Of a DNA stretch of 64,000 nucleotides, positions 31,692 through 43,363 are shown in pieces (the first letter of the stretch is position 1; each line of letters begins with the position of its first letter). Source of the stretch: Lepas anatifera (taxonomy: Eukaryota > Arthropoda > Thecostraca > Lepadidae). The position numbers were made by a program, and so were the translations under genes. The stretch lies in the NCBI GenBank assembly GCA_034440635.1, contig JAOTON010001064.1:1-64000 (forward strand), in the 5' to 3' direction. The notes below the pieces were generated by a model. It worked only from the letters and a program-made list of their open reading frames with translations. It was not told the origin of the DNA and made no database searches.

Positions 31692-32012
31692 TTAATGTCT
31701 TAGATGCTGGGGGGGTTTGCGGGGGCGGGGGCGGAGGTGATAGGAATGTGTGCTGCTCGTGTCGCTGGTAGTGGAAACGGGGGACGAGTGCCGGGTGTAC
31801 CGGAGTTTCCTCGGCACCGGGGGGCTGCCGGGCCTGAGGGATTTGGATGAGACTGAACTGGTGGGGGAGGCCGACATGAGATAACTATTTTCTACAGAGT
31901 CTGTGACCGAGATGCTGTCAGCATTTGGGTAAGACTCGGTCCCGGGCAGCTCACTATCAGGTTCGCTGTTGCTACCTGACGTGTCGGAATCACTGGCAAA
32001 TTGGGATTGCAT
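31692..32012 (-). pseudogene. LINE ORF1 (gag-like) C-terminal tail
   Basis: A serine-, threonine- and proline-rich tail (SDSDTSGSNSEPDSELPG type) ending in a basic RPRPRKPPQ stretch. It stops six bases before the ORF2 ATG and is most simply the C terminus of ORF1. Weakly conserved low-complexity tails are usual in this protein. It is separated from the zinc-knuckle part by frame changes and the insertion. Confidence 0.6.
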
Positions 32013-32151
32013 GTAATGACATGCCAGATCTGTTTGAGAGCCACAATGGCGGGTCGTCGGTGCTTGAGAGGCAGGAGCTTTGCTGCTGTCCGTGAGAGAG
32101 GTTTCGGTTTGGGTGGCTACACTGACTTTTTCTGTTTGAGTGGCAGCTGTC

Positions 32152-32391
32152 TTACTGGAAGGGGGGAGCTGCCACTCTGGTGTTTCCGTCCCGGCGCCCG
32201 CCGTAGGCGGCGCCTGGGAGGGGGTGCACCGGTGACTTTTGGGTGGGAGGGGGCTGGGAGCGGGGGAAACTCGGTACAGCTAGGGCACCTGCTGAGGGCT
32301 GCTTTGCCGCCCTTCGGTTGGGGTCCAGGTCTTCCTGGTGCCATGTGAGGGCAGTGTCCCAAAACCTGGAGTGCTGGGTGCAGAACGACAC
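32152..32391 (-). pseudogene. LINE ORF1 middle fragment left of the insertion
   Basis: Proline-rich frame (for example SFPRSQPPPTQKSPVHPLPG). It begins close to the insertion boundary and lies in the right order between the zinc-knuckle part and the C-terminal tail. The assignment is by position and composition, not by a domain. Confidence 0.45.
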
Positions 32392-34555
32392 CCAGTCAAG
32401 CAGAATTTTCCACTCACTTTTATATATTTTTGCTGAGTTTTCCTCTCACTTCCAACAATACTTACTACTATTTAATTTTACTCAACAATACTTACTACAA
32501 AGGCCAGTTCCATTGCCTCCTCTACCAACGTCCACTGGAAAAAGAGAGCAGCAGAATCTACTAAAAGATCGCCAGATTAACTCGGCTCTTATGCGCGTCT
32601 TTGGCTTTTCTGCAAGAAAATCTGGCGATTTCTATTTTTCTAGCCAATTTTACCTGGCATCCTTATATTCACCGATTTCAGTGGAACAACTGAATCGAAA
32701 TTCTGGCGCGGGCAAGACGCTCAGTGCCCCCTGCCCCAACGGAGAAAGTTCCAATGGGTGAACACCGCCACTAAATTCCACCACTCACAAAATTGGTCAG
32801 TGGAAAATTAGACACCCTAGCCTTGTGCTGCCAAAAAAATGAGCTGACCGCTTTGAAGATACATTTCTGGAAAGCAGTTTATCTGTGCACACGACTTCTA
32901 GGCTTACGTCCTTGAAAAGTTGTTTTTGTATTTCTGGTACCGAGAATAGTGAAAAACCATTTTTGGTCATCTTGTTGTTAAAAGCAATTATCTTGAAATT
33001 TATATGCTAAGCAGCATATTTTTTTGACATTGTATGATAGAAAATTGACCATTTATTTCAAAGTAAATAATTTTTATCCATATCAGCCCTTCATTGCTGC
33101 GTCCACGCCCTGTGACACCCAAATCCACTCACGACACCCTACGACACCCTAGGCATAAATACGCTGATATTTAAGTTCAACTGAAAGTGTCCGGTACTTG
33201 AATACATTGAAACTCTACATTTTCATTAAATGATTTTTTTTTGGGCAACAAGAATGCATCCAGTTACCCTTCAAACATCGGCACTTTTTTGTATGGCTGG
33301 TCTACGGCGTGGACTTACCAAATCGCCGTCTTTACATCTAGTAAATAAAAGCGGCATCTTTAGGCTTTTTGAAAGGCCGTTTTCATATTCGTTATTGACA
33401 AAACATTGTTAGTCTTCCTCTTAGTGTGCTTTTAGTTTTATAATTTTCTAGTCTATAAGGATTTAGAAAATTAATTTAGAGCAATTTTTGAAATGCAAAT
33501 TATGTTGCTCATGCGACCGGCAAGCGGATTGCGATCAGAAATTTAAATTAGTAGTTGCTCTGACGCTGTCGCAACCCGCCGCGCCTGGCTGATTGTAGAC
33601 GAAAGGAAGAAACAAGAAGGACCTAAAGGAATAAACAACAGAAAGGAGGCTGTAGTAGCTTGGATTATATATTGATAGAAAGCAGCATACTCATATGAAG
33701 GTGAGTGTATATGTGATGAGAAGCAGGGGAATTGACAGGCAAAGAAAAGAAACTTTTAGCAAGAGTCTGGAAGAGTTTATTGCCATGATAGAAAGTTTGT
33801 AGTTTCGTCTGGGTTAGTTAAGTGTAAACCAAGGCTCTACTGGGCCCTAGCATAAGTGTATGCGAGGTGCAGTGATTGAGGTCAGGAGTGGCCTCCAAAA
33901 TTCTGATAGCTATAGGTATAGGTATAGGAGGGGCGTTGTCCCGGACAGGAAAACTATACAGTGTATGCTTAGGTAATTAATTTTGGAACTAGGTATTGCA
34001 TGAAAAAATCCCTTTTCATTTTTCACCACCTGCCGATCTCGGAGGCCCCTCTGCAGAGTTGGTCTAAGGGGGCCCCAATATTTCGTCTCAGGGGCCCTTT
34101 AAAGCTGGTCGTGTGGGAGAGGAGAGGAGGGGCACAAGAGTTGGTCTAGGGAAGCCCCCCAAGAGTCTTGGTGGCTCCCAGAGTTCTTTCCCCTGAAGGT
34201 TGGTCTCAGAGGCCCCTTAAAAAGTTTTTTATTTGTGGAAATTCACCAACTCCTTAAAAAAAATGGGAGACTGCATCAGGGGATTTCAGCTGGTAAAGAT
34301 TTACCTGCTTAACCCAAATTTTTCACATTGGAATGGTCAAACAATGCTGTTTGGGGACGATTTAAAAATATTTACTTTGAGAAAATTAAAGGAAATATCC
34401 ATCCTTCAGTTCATACAAGGGCTCTGAGAGTTTACCACCTGAGTACCCAAATTGCAAATTTTTTACTCCGCCATACATTTTGAGGGGAATTTTTCACTCA
34501 CTCGCCATACATTCCGAGCTGAATTTTCCACTCGACACCCTAGCGCAAAACCTAT
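32380..34555. mobile_element. ~2.2-kb insertion inside LINE ORF1, unclassified
   Basis: The gag-like reading stops at about 34555 and resumes at about 32380, and the intervening sequence is A-T rich and non-coding. Both borders carry related words (GAATTTTCCACTC near 32403 and 34521; GACACCC on both sides), and a further GACACCCTAG phrase lies at 32810, so it may be one element with short repeats at its ends or two nested ones. Short T-rich ORFs only; no transposase recognised. A patch of GGCCCCT-type repeats occurs at 34020-34210. Confidence 0.6.
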
Positions 34556-34887
34556 TTTGGGTCACTGTGTGAGGGACGGGGGGCGGCGGTACTTTTGGGC
34601 GGAAGACCCGGAATGGAACAGGCTTGGTTGGCTGGGGGATCCGTCCAGCCCGTGTTGGGAGTCCACTTGCGCCAAAAGGTGTTTGTGCTGTGGTGCGTGT
34701 TTTGCATGACATGGGGGATGGCCAGCCGAAGGGGTACCATGACTAGCGGCTCCATCAGGGGGCGAAGGGGACGCTTTTGGGAGGCGGTGAGCTGAGGAGT
34801 GGCCTGGCCAGCTGTGCTGGGGGCTGCCGCGGTGGCCTTGCCACTACGTGCCTGGGTTAGGGAGTGGCGTTTTTCGCTCTCACGCAC
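34552..34887 (-). pseudogene. LINE ORF1 fragment after the zinc knuckles, shifted frame
   Basis: Overlaps the end of the zinc-knuckle frame by about 30 bp and continues downstream in another frame, indicating one indel near 34880. Composition is polar and proline-rich (for example HVMQNTHHSTNTFWRKWTP). It runs into the insertion boundary at 34555. Confidence 0.5.
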
Positions 34888-35651
34888 TTTTTGCGGGCCA
34901 GGTCGAAGGGGAGCTTTTCGTCTTCAGCCACCATATTTACATGTTTTTCACGGAGCCAGGCTGGGCACTTAGGATCGGTAGCCCCATGGGCGCCGCCACA
35001 GGCAGCACACAGGAGGCTAAGGGAGGTGCAGTCTTTGGTTCGGTGTGCAGCACTGCACTTGCCACAGCGGGGGGCTGGGTTTTTACAGCTGGACTCAACG
35101 TGGCCGTACCTTTGACAGATTTGACACCTGATGGGGTTGGGGTAGAACGGCTTCACTGGGTAGACACAGTCGCCCAGTTTGACACGGCCACAGTCACTTC
35201 GGCACTTTGTGTCGAAGGTGACCAGGAAGCGATTGTCTTTACGGTGAGGGGCTTTTTCGGTGGTGGGCTTGGGGAGAGTGAGTCTTTGAATGGTGAGCAC
35301 ACTTTGGCCCTCAAAATCAAAGTTGCGCTCGATTTCGTCTTCAGAGAGGTGGGAAGCCTCTGGCGCACGAACTGTGCCCCGGTAGAAGTTCAGAGACTTA
35401 TGAATGGCGAAACTGACCGGTTTCGATCCGAAAGTTGTGGTTTGAAGCAAGGCGCTAGTGGAGGCAGCGTTGCTGGTTTTAACAAGGACATCTTTTTGGT
35501 GCCGGATAATTTCATAGCTGCCTGTCACCTTTCGGCTGATGGCCTTGTCCAGACTGAAGGTAGATTCCTTTGCAAGATTTTGGTGGATGGAGTCGTAACT
35601 ACCAACCAGCCAAGCTCCGCTTGGCAGGTTTGCATTGTTAAGGCGATCCAT
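34857..35651 (-). CDS. LINE ORF1, gag-like nucleic-acid-binding protein with three zinc knuckles
   Basis: The 264-codon frame has a basic N-terminal half, then three CCHC knuckles: C176-C179-H184-C189, C196-C199-H203-C208 and C215-C218-H222-C229. This triple-knuckle gag-like protein is typical of I, Jockey and related LINEs, where it coats element RNA. The conserved word QRYGHVESSC is a classic knuckle signature of the group. The ATG at 35651 is a plausible start with non-coding sequence upstream. A large plus-strand frame over the same region is its shadow. The C-terminal part is shifted out of frame near 34880. Confidence 0.88.
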   Translation of the reverse strand: MDRLNNANLPSGAWLVGSYDSIHQNLAKESTFSLDKAISRKVTGSYEIIRHQKDVLVKTSNAASTSALLQTTTFGSKPVSFAIHKSLNFYRGTVRAPEASHLSEDEIERNFDFEGQSVLTIQRLTLPKPTTEKAPHRKDNRFLVTFDTKCRSDCGRVKLGDCVYPVKPFYPNPIRCQICQRYGHVESSCKNPAPRCGKCSAAHRTKDCTSLSLLCAACGGAHGATDPKCPAWLREKHVNMVAEDEKLPFDLARKKCVRAKNATP

Positions 35652-37200
35652 GAGAATGGCTGGCTATATTAACTTACGTTATACCGTGCAGAACCGCTCG
35701 AGTTTAGTTTTCAGTTTTATGGCTGCGTAGCGTGAGAAAGTTCTGGAGGCTGTGGCGGCAGAGCGTGTGTGTGACGTCAGAGCGTGTGCGTGACGTCAGA
35801 GCGTCGGGCGGTTTTCCCCACGCGGCCCGGCTAGCTTAAATGACGGCGGAGCCAGAGAATGAGGCAGGGAGGGTGAGTGCTTGTGCAGTAGAGAATTTTG
35901 AGGAGACGCTAACTGACTGGCTCTTGTGTAAGGCTGGTGAATTGGAAGGTTAGGCAAGAGAGCTTTAACTAATGGGAAGTTAACCTATATACAGCGTGGC
36001 GTGGGATTTTATCCTATCTGGAGTATCGGTTGAAATTTCCTAATTACAGTGGGCTGTTACAGCCACTAGAAGGTTACTGAGCGGAGGGGAGGCAGGGGGC
36101 CTCTTCAGGACCTATCACTAATCGGAGGGGGAGGCAGGGGGCCTCTTCAGGACCTATCAGGGACCTAGGTGGCTATTAGCCTCGAAAGGGTCCTAACTGG
36201 GACCTACGTTATTTTAAGGTAGTGTTTTATGGGCAGGTGCCGTGACACCTTTGCATAGACGCAGCCCGTGGAGGGTATATGTGGGACCTCACTGCTAATT
36301 AGCGAGGGTGAAAGACAGTCTACTGGCCGTACGTTTAGGGATTTTGGCAATGAAGGACCGATAGGTCCAGTCAAAGCCCTCACCCAAGAACCAGAGGTTC
36401 AACAAGTGAGGTCACCCAGGCTAACCACCGCTCGGGTTTCAGGCCGAAGAGAGAAATGATAGTTGAGAAAGATGCGGGACGGGACTGAGGAGAAGGGGTA
36501 CTAGGTGGCCGGAATCCTAGAAACCAACACCACCTAGTCCGATAGAGATAATATTTACAGGTCAGCTGTGGAAACAGCGATAGGCAGGGCTGGTACCAGC
36601 AACAGCGCTCGGAGCAGGTGGTCACAGGAACTCCAGCAGCCGCCAACAGCAGTCGCAGTAGGCAGCCGGGCGTCGGACGCCAGACAACCAGACCTGTCGG
36701 CAGAGCTCAGAGCGTAGTGTTGGCAGATTTCGACGAGATCTCGTTGGGGCAGCCTCGGGGCAGACCTATCAATTTGGGGCAGCTTTTGGTCGATCTTGGG
36801 GCAGAGGGGGCTCTTGGGGCAGGAACTAGTACTTGGGGCAGCAGTCGGTCCTGGTAATCACCGAGGGAAGAAGAAAAATTAAAAACGACAATCACTAGTA
36901 AAAGTTGCGCTTTAAAAGCTGAATTATTGCAAAAATGTCATATTTGTCATCGAGAGAAATAGGAAAAAAGATACCAAATGAAGGAAATTTTTAACAGACA
37001 AAGTTCCTGGAAGTGAATAAAACAATAAGGCAACAGGTGCCTTTCTAAAGCTAAATTTAAATTTGTTTCCTAAATTTGTCACCTAAACCTAGTTTTAGCT
37101 ACAAAAAACAATCCTAGAACTCGAAATAAAATTTCACTGTATGTAGTTTTTTTGCATTTCCTCTGCTATGGTTTGATCGCCAAAGGCCGGCAAATCGGGG
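35652..37200. other. LINE 5' region and anonymous sequence
   Basis: To about 36000 this is probably LINE 5' UTR or promoter region (GC-rich, with two close repeats of GACGTCAGAGCGTGTG near 35770-35800). From 36060 to 36180 a phrase GAGGCAGGGGGCCTCTTCAG occurs twice. From 36745 to 36845 the word TTGGGGCAG recurs about six times. No gene was recognised. Confidence 0.5.
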
Positions 37201-37204
37201 ACGG

Positions 37205-37419
37205 TTCATTTTTGCCACAGTTCATAAGTGCAGCACGTTCATAAGTGCCGCACGATCAAAAGTGCAGCATGTTCAAAAGTGCAGCAGTTCAAAAGTGCAG
37301 CAAGGTCAAGGAAGGGATGTTCAAAACGCCCGCAGTTCAAAAGTGCAGCACGATCAAAAGTGCAGCACGTTCAAAAGTGCCACTGCTCATAACTGCCGCA
37401 GCTCAAAAGTGCAGCACCA
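37205..37419 (+). repeat. ~17-bp minisatellite, left part
   Basis: Tandem units of GTTCAAAAGTGCAGCAC with CATAAGTGC and GATCAAAAG variants. The array continues after the inserted family F element at 38674-39120. Confidence 0.92.
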
Positions 37420-38673
37420 TTAACCCTATTTCCGGCAGGGGGGGCTAATATTGCCCCCCTAAGGTTTTTCAAGAATATCTCCGAAACGGCTTGCGATAGA
37501 ACTTTGAAACTTCCTGACTTTTCCTAAAACTAGTACAGACAGGTTTTCTGAAATTGTCAATATTATATATTTACCAGGGGCGGAGCTATGGCTGGGTTTT
37601 TGGGGAGGTTCTATCCACAAACCAAGTATTATCGTATGCGATGGGTTCTTTGTAAAAGGAAGCCGTCTCTGCTGATCCTGATACCAGTTATATGGTTTTA
37701 TTATATCATTTTTTATGTGAGATGATAGTGCATTCACAATTGTCACTATTTGTATTCATCAGGGGCGGTTACAGCAGTTCAAAATGGGGGGAATGTTATC
37801 AAGAAGGACTAAACGTTAGTAAGTGAGAAGACTGCTTACAGCCGTGCCAGGGCGAATACAATTGGGTATATGAAAATTCAAAATAGTTATAACCAAATTA
37901 TAGATTACCAGAGGCGTGTCCAGTCACTACACATTTTCAAAATGCATATTCCCAGCCAGTATCACCGCCGCGACTCAATATCGTTGTATATTAAAAATGT
38001 GTTTCCAATCACCCCCACCCGCCCCCCCCACGACGAGAGTCCTTGATCCGCCTATGTCACCCCCTTTCCCAGAGCTGCCATGGGAGGGTAAAAATTATCA
38101 GAAATAAATTTCAACTAGTCGAGGGACTAATATACTCATGCATACCACTCGCATATTGTTGGGATGTATTTTACCCCACTGTTTTACCTTACTGCATCCG
38201 CCCCTGATGAGTTTTTCACTTTTTTCATTTATTTATGTGTCAAAGATGCCAAGCAGTATATCACGGCTTCTAATCCGCGTAACAAAAACTTTTTAGGTTG
38301 TATATATTTCCCCTCATAGTCCTGGTCCTGGAACTGCCATTGAATTTCGAATTTTTGCGTAACTCGAGTATATGACAATTTTGGGTCAATTATTTTTAAA
38401 TCTGAACTAGTTTTGTGAAAATCGTACAACAGAGACAAGGGTTATGGAAAATCTAAAAAATACACAAAAATTGTATATTTTGCACGATCTTCTCCTTAAA
38501 AATCAAAATTTTGAAATTTTCTTTTTTCAAAATAAAGTTTAGCGTCAGGGGAATCTATAGCACTTTGAATTTTCAAAATCGGCCGGTTAGATTACGAGAT
38601 CTTAGGGGGGGCCGATATTGCCCCCCCTGCCGGAAATAGGGGGTAGCCGGGAGCCTGACGGAAATAGGGTTAA
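37420..38673 (-). mobile_element. TTAA-flanked MITE, family F, copy 2 (inverted relative to copy 1)
   Basis: TTAA at both borders and inverted ends TTAACCCTATTTCC. Nearly the same sequence as 12021-13272 in opposite orientation, including the nested CAGGGGCGG MITE. The end on the right has the terminal motif twice (28 bp apart here, one extra G). It sits inside the 17-bp minisatellite, which resumes on the other side with the same GGAAG...GATGTTCAAAACGCCC context seen at 37313, so the insertion interrupted an existing array. Confidence 0.94.
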
Positions 38674-39120
38674 GGAAGCGATGTTCAAAACGCCCGCAGT
38701 TCATAAGTGCCGCACGATCAAAAGTGCAGCACGATCAAAAACCCCACAGTTCAAAAGTGCAGCGCGTTCAAAACCCCCGCAGTTCATAAGTGCAGCAGAC
38801 TCGATTATCAAGCACGTTCAAAACACCCACAGTTCATAAGTGCAGCACGTTCAAAAATGCAGCAAGGTCAGAGAAGCGGTGTTCAAAAGGCCAGCGGTTC
38901 ATAAGTGCAGCAAGATATTTTGTGTAGAGTTCAAAACGTCCGCGGTTCATAAGTGCAGTAAGATAATTGTGCACTGTTAAAAACTCCCACAGTTCATAAG
39001 TGCAGCACGTTCAAAAGTGCAGCATGTTCAAAACTGCAGCGCATTCAAAAGTGCAGCACGATCAAAATTAGAGCCCGTTCAAGCGTGCAGCACGTTCAAA
39101 TGTGAAGCCCGATTAAAAGG
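38674..39120 (+). repeat. ~17-bp minisatellite, right part
   Basis: Continuation of the GTTCAAAAGTGCAGCAC array with more variants, decaying after about 39070. Together with 37205-37419 it was one array before the TTAA element landed. Confidence 0.9.
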
Positions 39121-39199
39121 ATCAGGCCAATCATAGATTGGTTCAGAACGCAAATAATTAGAATCGGAGGGTAAGTCCAAAAATAAAAGCAAAAACTGT

Positions 39200-40000
39200 A
39201 TCTTCATTCCCACCGATGTTTTTTTTAGTTTAAATTATCTTGCCAATACATTTCCAACGGAGAGGCCATGGCTTGTACCTGACCTACAGTCGTCTCTACA
39301 AAAAAATCCCGGATTGTCCATAGATTAGCCCTATTATTTCTAAGCCATATCAACATGTGCCCCACCGGGGTCATCGGCACGACGCGCCTTGCTGGGGAGA
39401 CGTACATTTCGCCCTTCTTCCGTATCTTATTTCCCAGGAAAGCTAGAGAAAAATTACGGACGGCCGGCGAAAAGTGTGCTCGAAACAAAGAGAAATTATC
39501 AGAATTATTTCATTTCAGGTCAATGTTGAAGCCAGCATAGGTCAAAGAAGGCTCCCATAGGCTTACAACAGCGCCGTGTACGTTTCCCTCTTTAGACTTT
39601 TACTCAGCGAAGCTAGAGCAAATCTTTATACATCACTGGATTCCTCTCACAGCGGAAAACCGAAAGATGTATAGTTAATATGATATTGCTAGGCCAAGTG
39701 ATAATAGCCTAACAACGACCTAGGGCAGGGTCACAGGGTGACCCGGTATGGTCATGTTGCAAATCAATCGACTCCCTGTGACAAGATAAGCGCAATGCGA
39801 TTAAGACCCTCGCGTTGAGTGCCAGTCTTGTGTCGGTTGTCGACTTTAGATGTAACCTAGGGCGCATGAACACTGATCCTGTCGGAAAAATTATATGTAA
39901 ATTAGGCCCGAATCTGTTTATCGAATGCATATTATGATGGCTCCTCAATGGGATGGTGGTGCGCATATGTGTCGGCATATGAACATGCGTGTTTGTATTG
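39200..40000 (-). repeat. Degenerate TTAA-family fragment with AGGTCA words
   Basis: Around 39720-39810 the order of words (GGTCAGGGTCACAGGGTGACC, CGACTCCCTGTGACAAGATAAGCGCAAT) matches the inverse of family D near 19980-20080. A block near 39355-39420 has CCCACCGGGGTCATCGG. No intact ends; no gene. Confidence 0.55.
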
Positions 40001-40005
40001 AAAAA

Positions 40006-40012
<7 letters not shown>

Positions 40013-40062
<50 letters not shown>
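40013..40062. repeat. (TA)n microsatellite, ~25 units
   Basis: Uninterrupted TA repeat directly abutting the left end of the large inverted-repeat element. A short (TA)n tract at 45471-45482 abuts its right end. Confidence 0.97.
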
Positions 40063-40065
<3 letters not shown>

Positions 40066-41099
40066 GAGAGTGGGATAAGATGCCCAGGGTTTAGGGAAAT
40101 CCGGATTATGAAAAAACCGTGGTACCAACAGTGCTGCTTTAGATGTCAAGTCGTAGCATGATCATTTATCTTCCTTATAGAGTCGATGAAATCGCTGATA
40201 ATTATTATATTTTCTAACTATGATGATTTTACCAGAGGCTTGCAAAGGGGCGTCTTACCCCATCGGGTGTGTAAGACGCCCTTGGGGCTTGGTAAGATGC
40301 CCCACTTCTGGGCATCTTACCCCATTTTGGTCTATCGTTGATGAAGTAGCTTTTTCGTAGTTCTTAGCTTCATTGGTAATCATTTAAGTATTATTCAGAA
40401 GTCAGAATGTATCTAAAAGCGTCCACGCACATTAATAAAACATGTAGGTGGTTTTTCACGTTCCCACGTCTAATAAACTAAGTTACGTAAAACTAACGAT
40501 AAAACCAAGCATAAAGGCATACCATAAAAGTAATATAAAATGAAACACACACACAAACAAACACGACGAAGAACGGAACGAAGTAAACTGGTACGAGGAT
40601 TCTGAGCACCCTCCCTGAATCCCCTACCTTGTCTATTCTGTGTTCCCATTGTTTCAATTTACCATTTTAAAAGAAATATGGGCCAGAAGTTGTTAAGTGC
40701 AAAAACATTCACTTCAGACAGTAAAAATGACGTGTGGCGACTCGAAGCTTCCTCCCACTAACCGTCTCAGGCTCCCAGTCTATCATTTATGGCACAGCCT
40801 TCGCAGGCAGTGCACTCGATCCATTCTTCGCACGAGAGAACAAAACTCACTCCGCAGCAGAGATGGCCTACGCTACGTTACGAAACTATTTTTCCGTAGC
40901 CGTAGCTCTGGATAAGAAATGAGCGTAGCTGGGCGGATTCTGTAGCGTACTACGCCAAAATTTAGCGTATCGTAGCGTACTAAGAACAAAAGTTACGTCA
41001 TATATGTATACACCTTCTCGTGAACTCGATCGTGGTACTAAGGCTTCTTGGTAACGATTTGCTTTAATTCGAAATTTGAAATAGAAGTGATAATATTTG

Positions 41100-42694
41100 A
41101 AAAAAGTTACGACAACAATTTCACGAAAAATGCATCAAATCGCTACAAATTAAGACCGTAACGTTTTGGTGGATAGTGTAATACACGGACACATTTTTGG
41201 GCCTGTAAAAATTAGAAGTCGGTTTATTTCAATTTTTTCTTCAACTGGTGACAATAATTCCCGACCACTGATCACACACATCAGGTCATACACATCAGGT
41301 CAACAGGTCACACATCAGGTCAGGTCAAGATCACTATCTAATCTAGCGTAGTCAATATGCACATTAACCCTCGCCCCACGGGGGGGCCATCGATGGCCCC
41401 CCTAAGGTTTTTCCGGGATAGCAGAAAAACGACGAGGCGCAGCACCGCGGTTGAGGGCTCTACCTCTCACTGCATCATTTTCCCATCATCCCTGAAATTT
41501 TTTAGCCCGGGTCACCCAAGGTCAGGTCACCAGACGAGGTCAACCAAGGTCACCTCACTTCACCTTTAGAGCTCTGTAAGAGTTACATTTCAAAGTCGAT
41601 CGATTTGAAACTTCCTACACTTCATGACCCCTCCAGGGTCTACAAGGTGTATATCCGGGATTTTTCGATTTCGTGCCCTGAGGTCAGGTCACGAGGCGAC
41701 CTCTCCCATTGGAAAAGCATGGGGAAAAGCTATTTCATGATATAAAAGCCACAAAAATGATTGCAAATACTCAGACTGCTCAGAACAACGTTTTTGGACA
41801 CCCTTTCACGGATCCCAGGGGTCATATTTGCCCTTTGACTTTTCCAAGGTCATCTAAGGTCACCAGAGGTCAAAAACAGTATTTTGACAATAACTTTTGA
41901 CCTAATTGAGCTAGAGCGGTGAAACAAACACCATCGTGTTTGTCTTGTCACTGGCTTTCATTTGATATACGGCAAGATCACTTTTTGACCTTTCGTGACC
42001 TCAGGTCATATTAGGTCACGAGGTGACCTCTGGCGGTCAAACCACTGGCGGGAGGTCTTTACATTCCACATAGCGGAAAAAGTACTGGCAATTTGCTATC
42101 AAATGTACTTTACCAGGCCTCAATAGCTCTAATGACATAAGAGTTATGCCCAGTTTGCTTAATCATTGCATATTTGAGTGAAAATAGCCGATCTTGACCT
42201 AATTTGGCCTCTGGAGGTCAAACCATTGACCTGAGCACTAAAACATGCGAAGTAATTTCTTACTGAATTCACGCGAGCTTTCTATTGCACTTTGCAGATT
42301 TGCGCTAACGCAAATATTTTCGGAGTAAGAGGGGGGCCATCGATGGCCCCCGGTGGGGCGAAGGTGGCGCCGGACCCCGGTGGGGCGCGGGTTAAACAAC
42401 TCGTAGTAGCAATCTCAACGTAATGTTATCAAAATACAAGTTTTATCGTCATTTCCTTTAAAGTTATTGACACAAGTCTGAAAATTTGCCTAAGTAGCCC
42501 AGATGACCTCTCAGAGGTCACAGGTAAAACATTGCAACAGGAACCTAGAAAGAGGCCCAGGATACCACGATTTGAGGAATGTGAAGGTTTTCTCAGCTTT
42601 GTCTACACAAATACAGCCCGATTTCTGTTTTTTTCGTACTGCTGGTTAAACTCGAGGGGGATGTTCAAACACCCCCCACCGGGGCGAGGGTTAA
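41100..42694 (-). mobile_element. TTAA element, family B, copy 1 (interrupted by family A)
   Basis: The right border reads inversely TTAACCCTCGCCCCGGTGG, then the palindromic core GGTGTTTGAACATCC and a C-run. The half 42396-42690 matches 48540-48790 (shared GATGACCTCTCAGAGGTCAC), and the half 41163-41363 matches the inverse of 62930-63130. The interior is split at 41364-42395 by a complete family A element. Its left limit is uncertain. Confidence 0.75.
41364..42395. mobile_element. TTAA-flanked MITE, family A, copy 2 (complete)
   Basis: 1,032 bp, TTAA on both sides. The left end has one terminal motif and palindrome GGGGGCCATCGATGGCCCCC. The right end has the palindrome and GGTGGGGCG twice, at 42352 and 42379 (27 bp apart). 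The interior is rich in AGGTCA and its complement, including direct pairs near 41518-41560. It matches copy 1 (25215-26241) and the start of copy 3 (63404) closely. No ORF. Confidence 0.96.
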
Positions 42695-43045
42695 AGTATA
42701 GATGTGTGTACAAAATGTTGATATCGCAATACGATATATTCTTTACCGTGGCCGTAGCTAAAATACCGTAATGCCGTAGTCAATGAAATATAACGTAGCG
42801 TAATTCCGTAGCGTAGTTTTGGCCAAAATCGAACCGTAACGTAGCGTAATTCGGTAACGTAACGCAGCGTAGGCCTTCTCTGCTCCGCAGATGAGATATC
42901 TGGTATCATCATTCCCACTGTCTTTCTTCCCTTATACAGCTTTTGCCTGCCTCGGCACGTCTTTTTAGATACCTTTGCTTTTACAACCTCTTTTACCAGT
43001 CTGTCTTCAAGAACCTTTTTTAGACGAATGTTGTTGCAAGTTCGG

Positions 43046-43363
43046 TTTTTGGAGTTGGAGCCTCACTAAGGTCATCAATGGACTTGTCACGGAGACCCTA
43101 GCCCCACCATCGGAGCGAGCAACTCCTGCAATGAAGAGTTAATTGAAAAGTCAAAGTTAAACATCCCACAAATCCCAGGGACGGCCGCCTCGCTCAGGTC
43201 ATCCTCTCACCAGTCAGTTGCCAGCCGACCTACGTCCGGTAAACTATTGAGCGCCTGAGCGTCTCAGGGGAACCGATCCCAAGCCTGGACATGCACTGTC
43301 ACTGCATGTTCCTGAGCAGCGGGCCGGAGCCCAACGCTCTACCAACTGGGCTACCGGGATGGC
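43046..43363 (-). mobile_element. tRNA-derived SINE, copy 2
   Basis: Same family and orientation as 3558-3877, with head GGTAGCCCAGTTGGTAGAGC on the minus strand and a body alignable for about 318 bp. It lies in the core of the large inverted-repeat element. Multiple substitutions relative to copy 1 indicate an older family. Confidence 0.87.

Larger units (their letters stand above)
27735..36000 (-). mobile_element. I-clade-like LINE, near full length, interrupted
   Basis: Read on the minus strand: 5' region (to about 36000, limit uncertain), gag-like ORF1, ORF2 (endonuclease, RT, RNase H) and an A-rich tail at 27735-27792 appearing as T/G-rich on the plus strand. ORF1 plus an APE endonuclease, RT and RNase H is the organisation of the I group of non-LTR retrotransposons. 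ORF2 is broken by two frameshifts (about 30540 and 30170), ORF1 by at least one frameshift (about 34880) and by an insertion (about 32380-34555). It is therefore inactive as it stands, although long stretches remain open. Target-site duplications were not identified. Confidence 0.9.
40858..42882 (-). mobile_element. hAT-type non-autonomous element with 8-bp target duplication
   Basis: The ends are CAGAGATGGCCTACGCTACG on the left and the inverse, CAGAGAAGGCCTACGCTGCG, on the right. The element is flanked by a perfect direct repeat CTCCGCAG (40850-40857 and 42883-42890). CAG-start ends with an 8-bp duplication are diagnostic of hAT elements. Internal subterminal sequence is a run of CTACGTTACG-like words on both sides. 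It contains a family B element that itself contains family A copy 2. No transposase ORF; it depends on an autonomous hAT elsewhere. Confidence 0.93.

Noticed and set aside
34848..35672. Plus-strand ORF of 274 codons
   Set aside because: It is the antisense shadow of the gag-like ORF1 with three zinc knuckles; no domain is seen in the plus-strand frame.
39709..40149. ORFs with repeated Tyr-Ile at 39709-40161, 52280-52737 and 57757-58137
   Set aside because: They run through (TA)n microsatellites.
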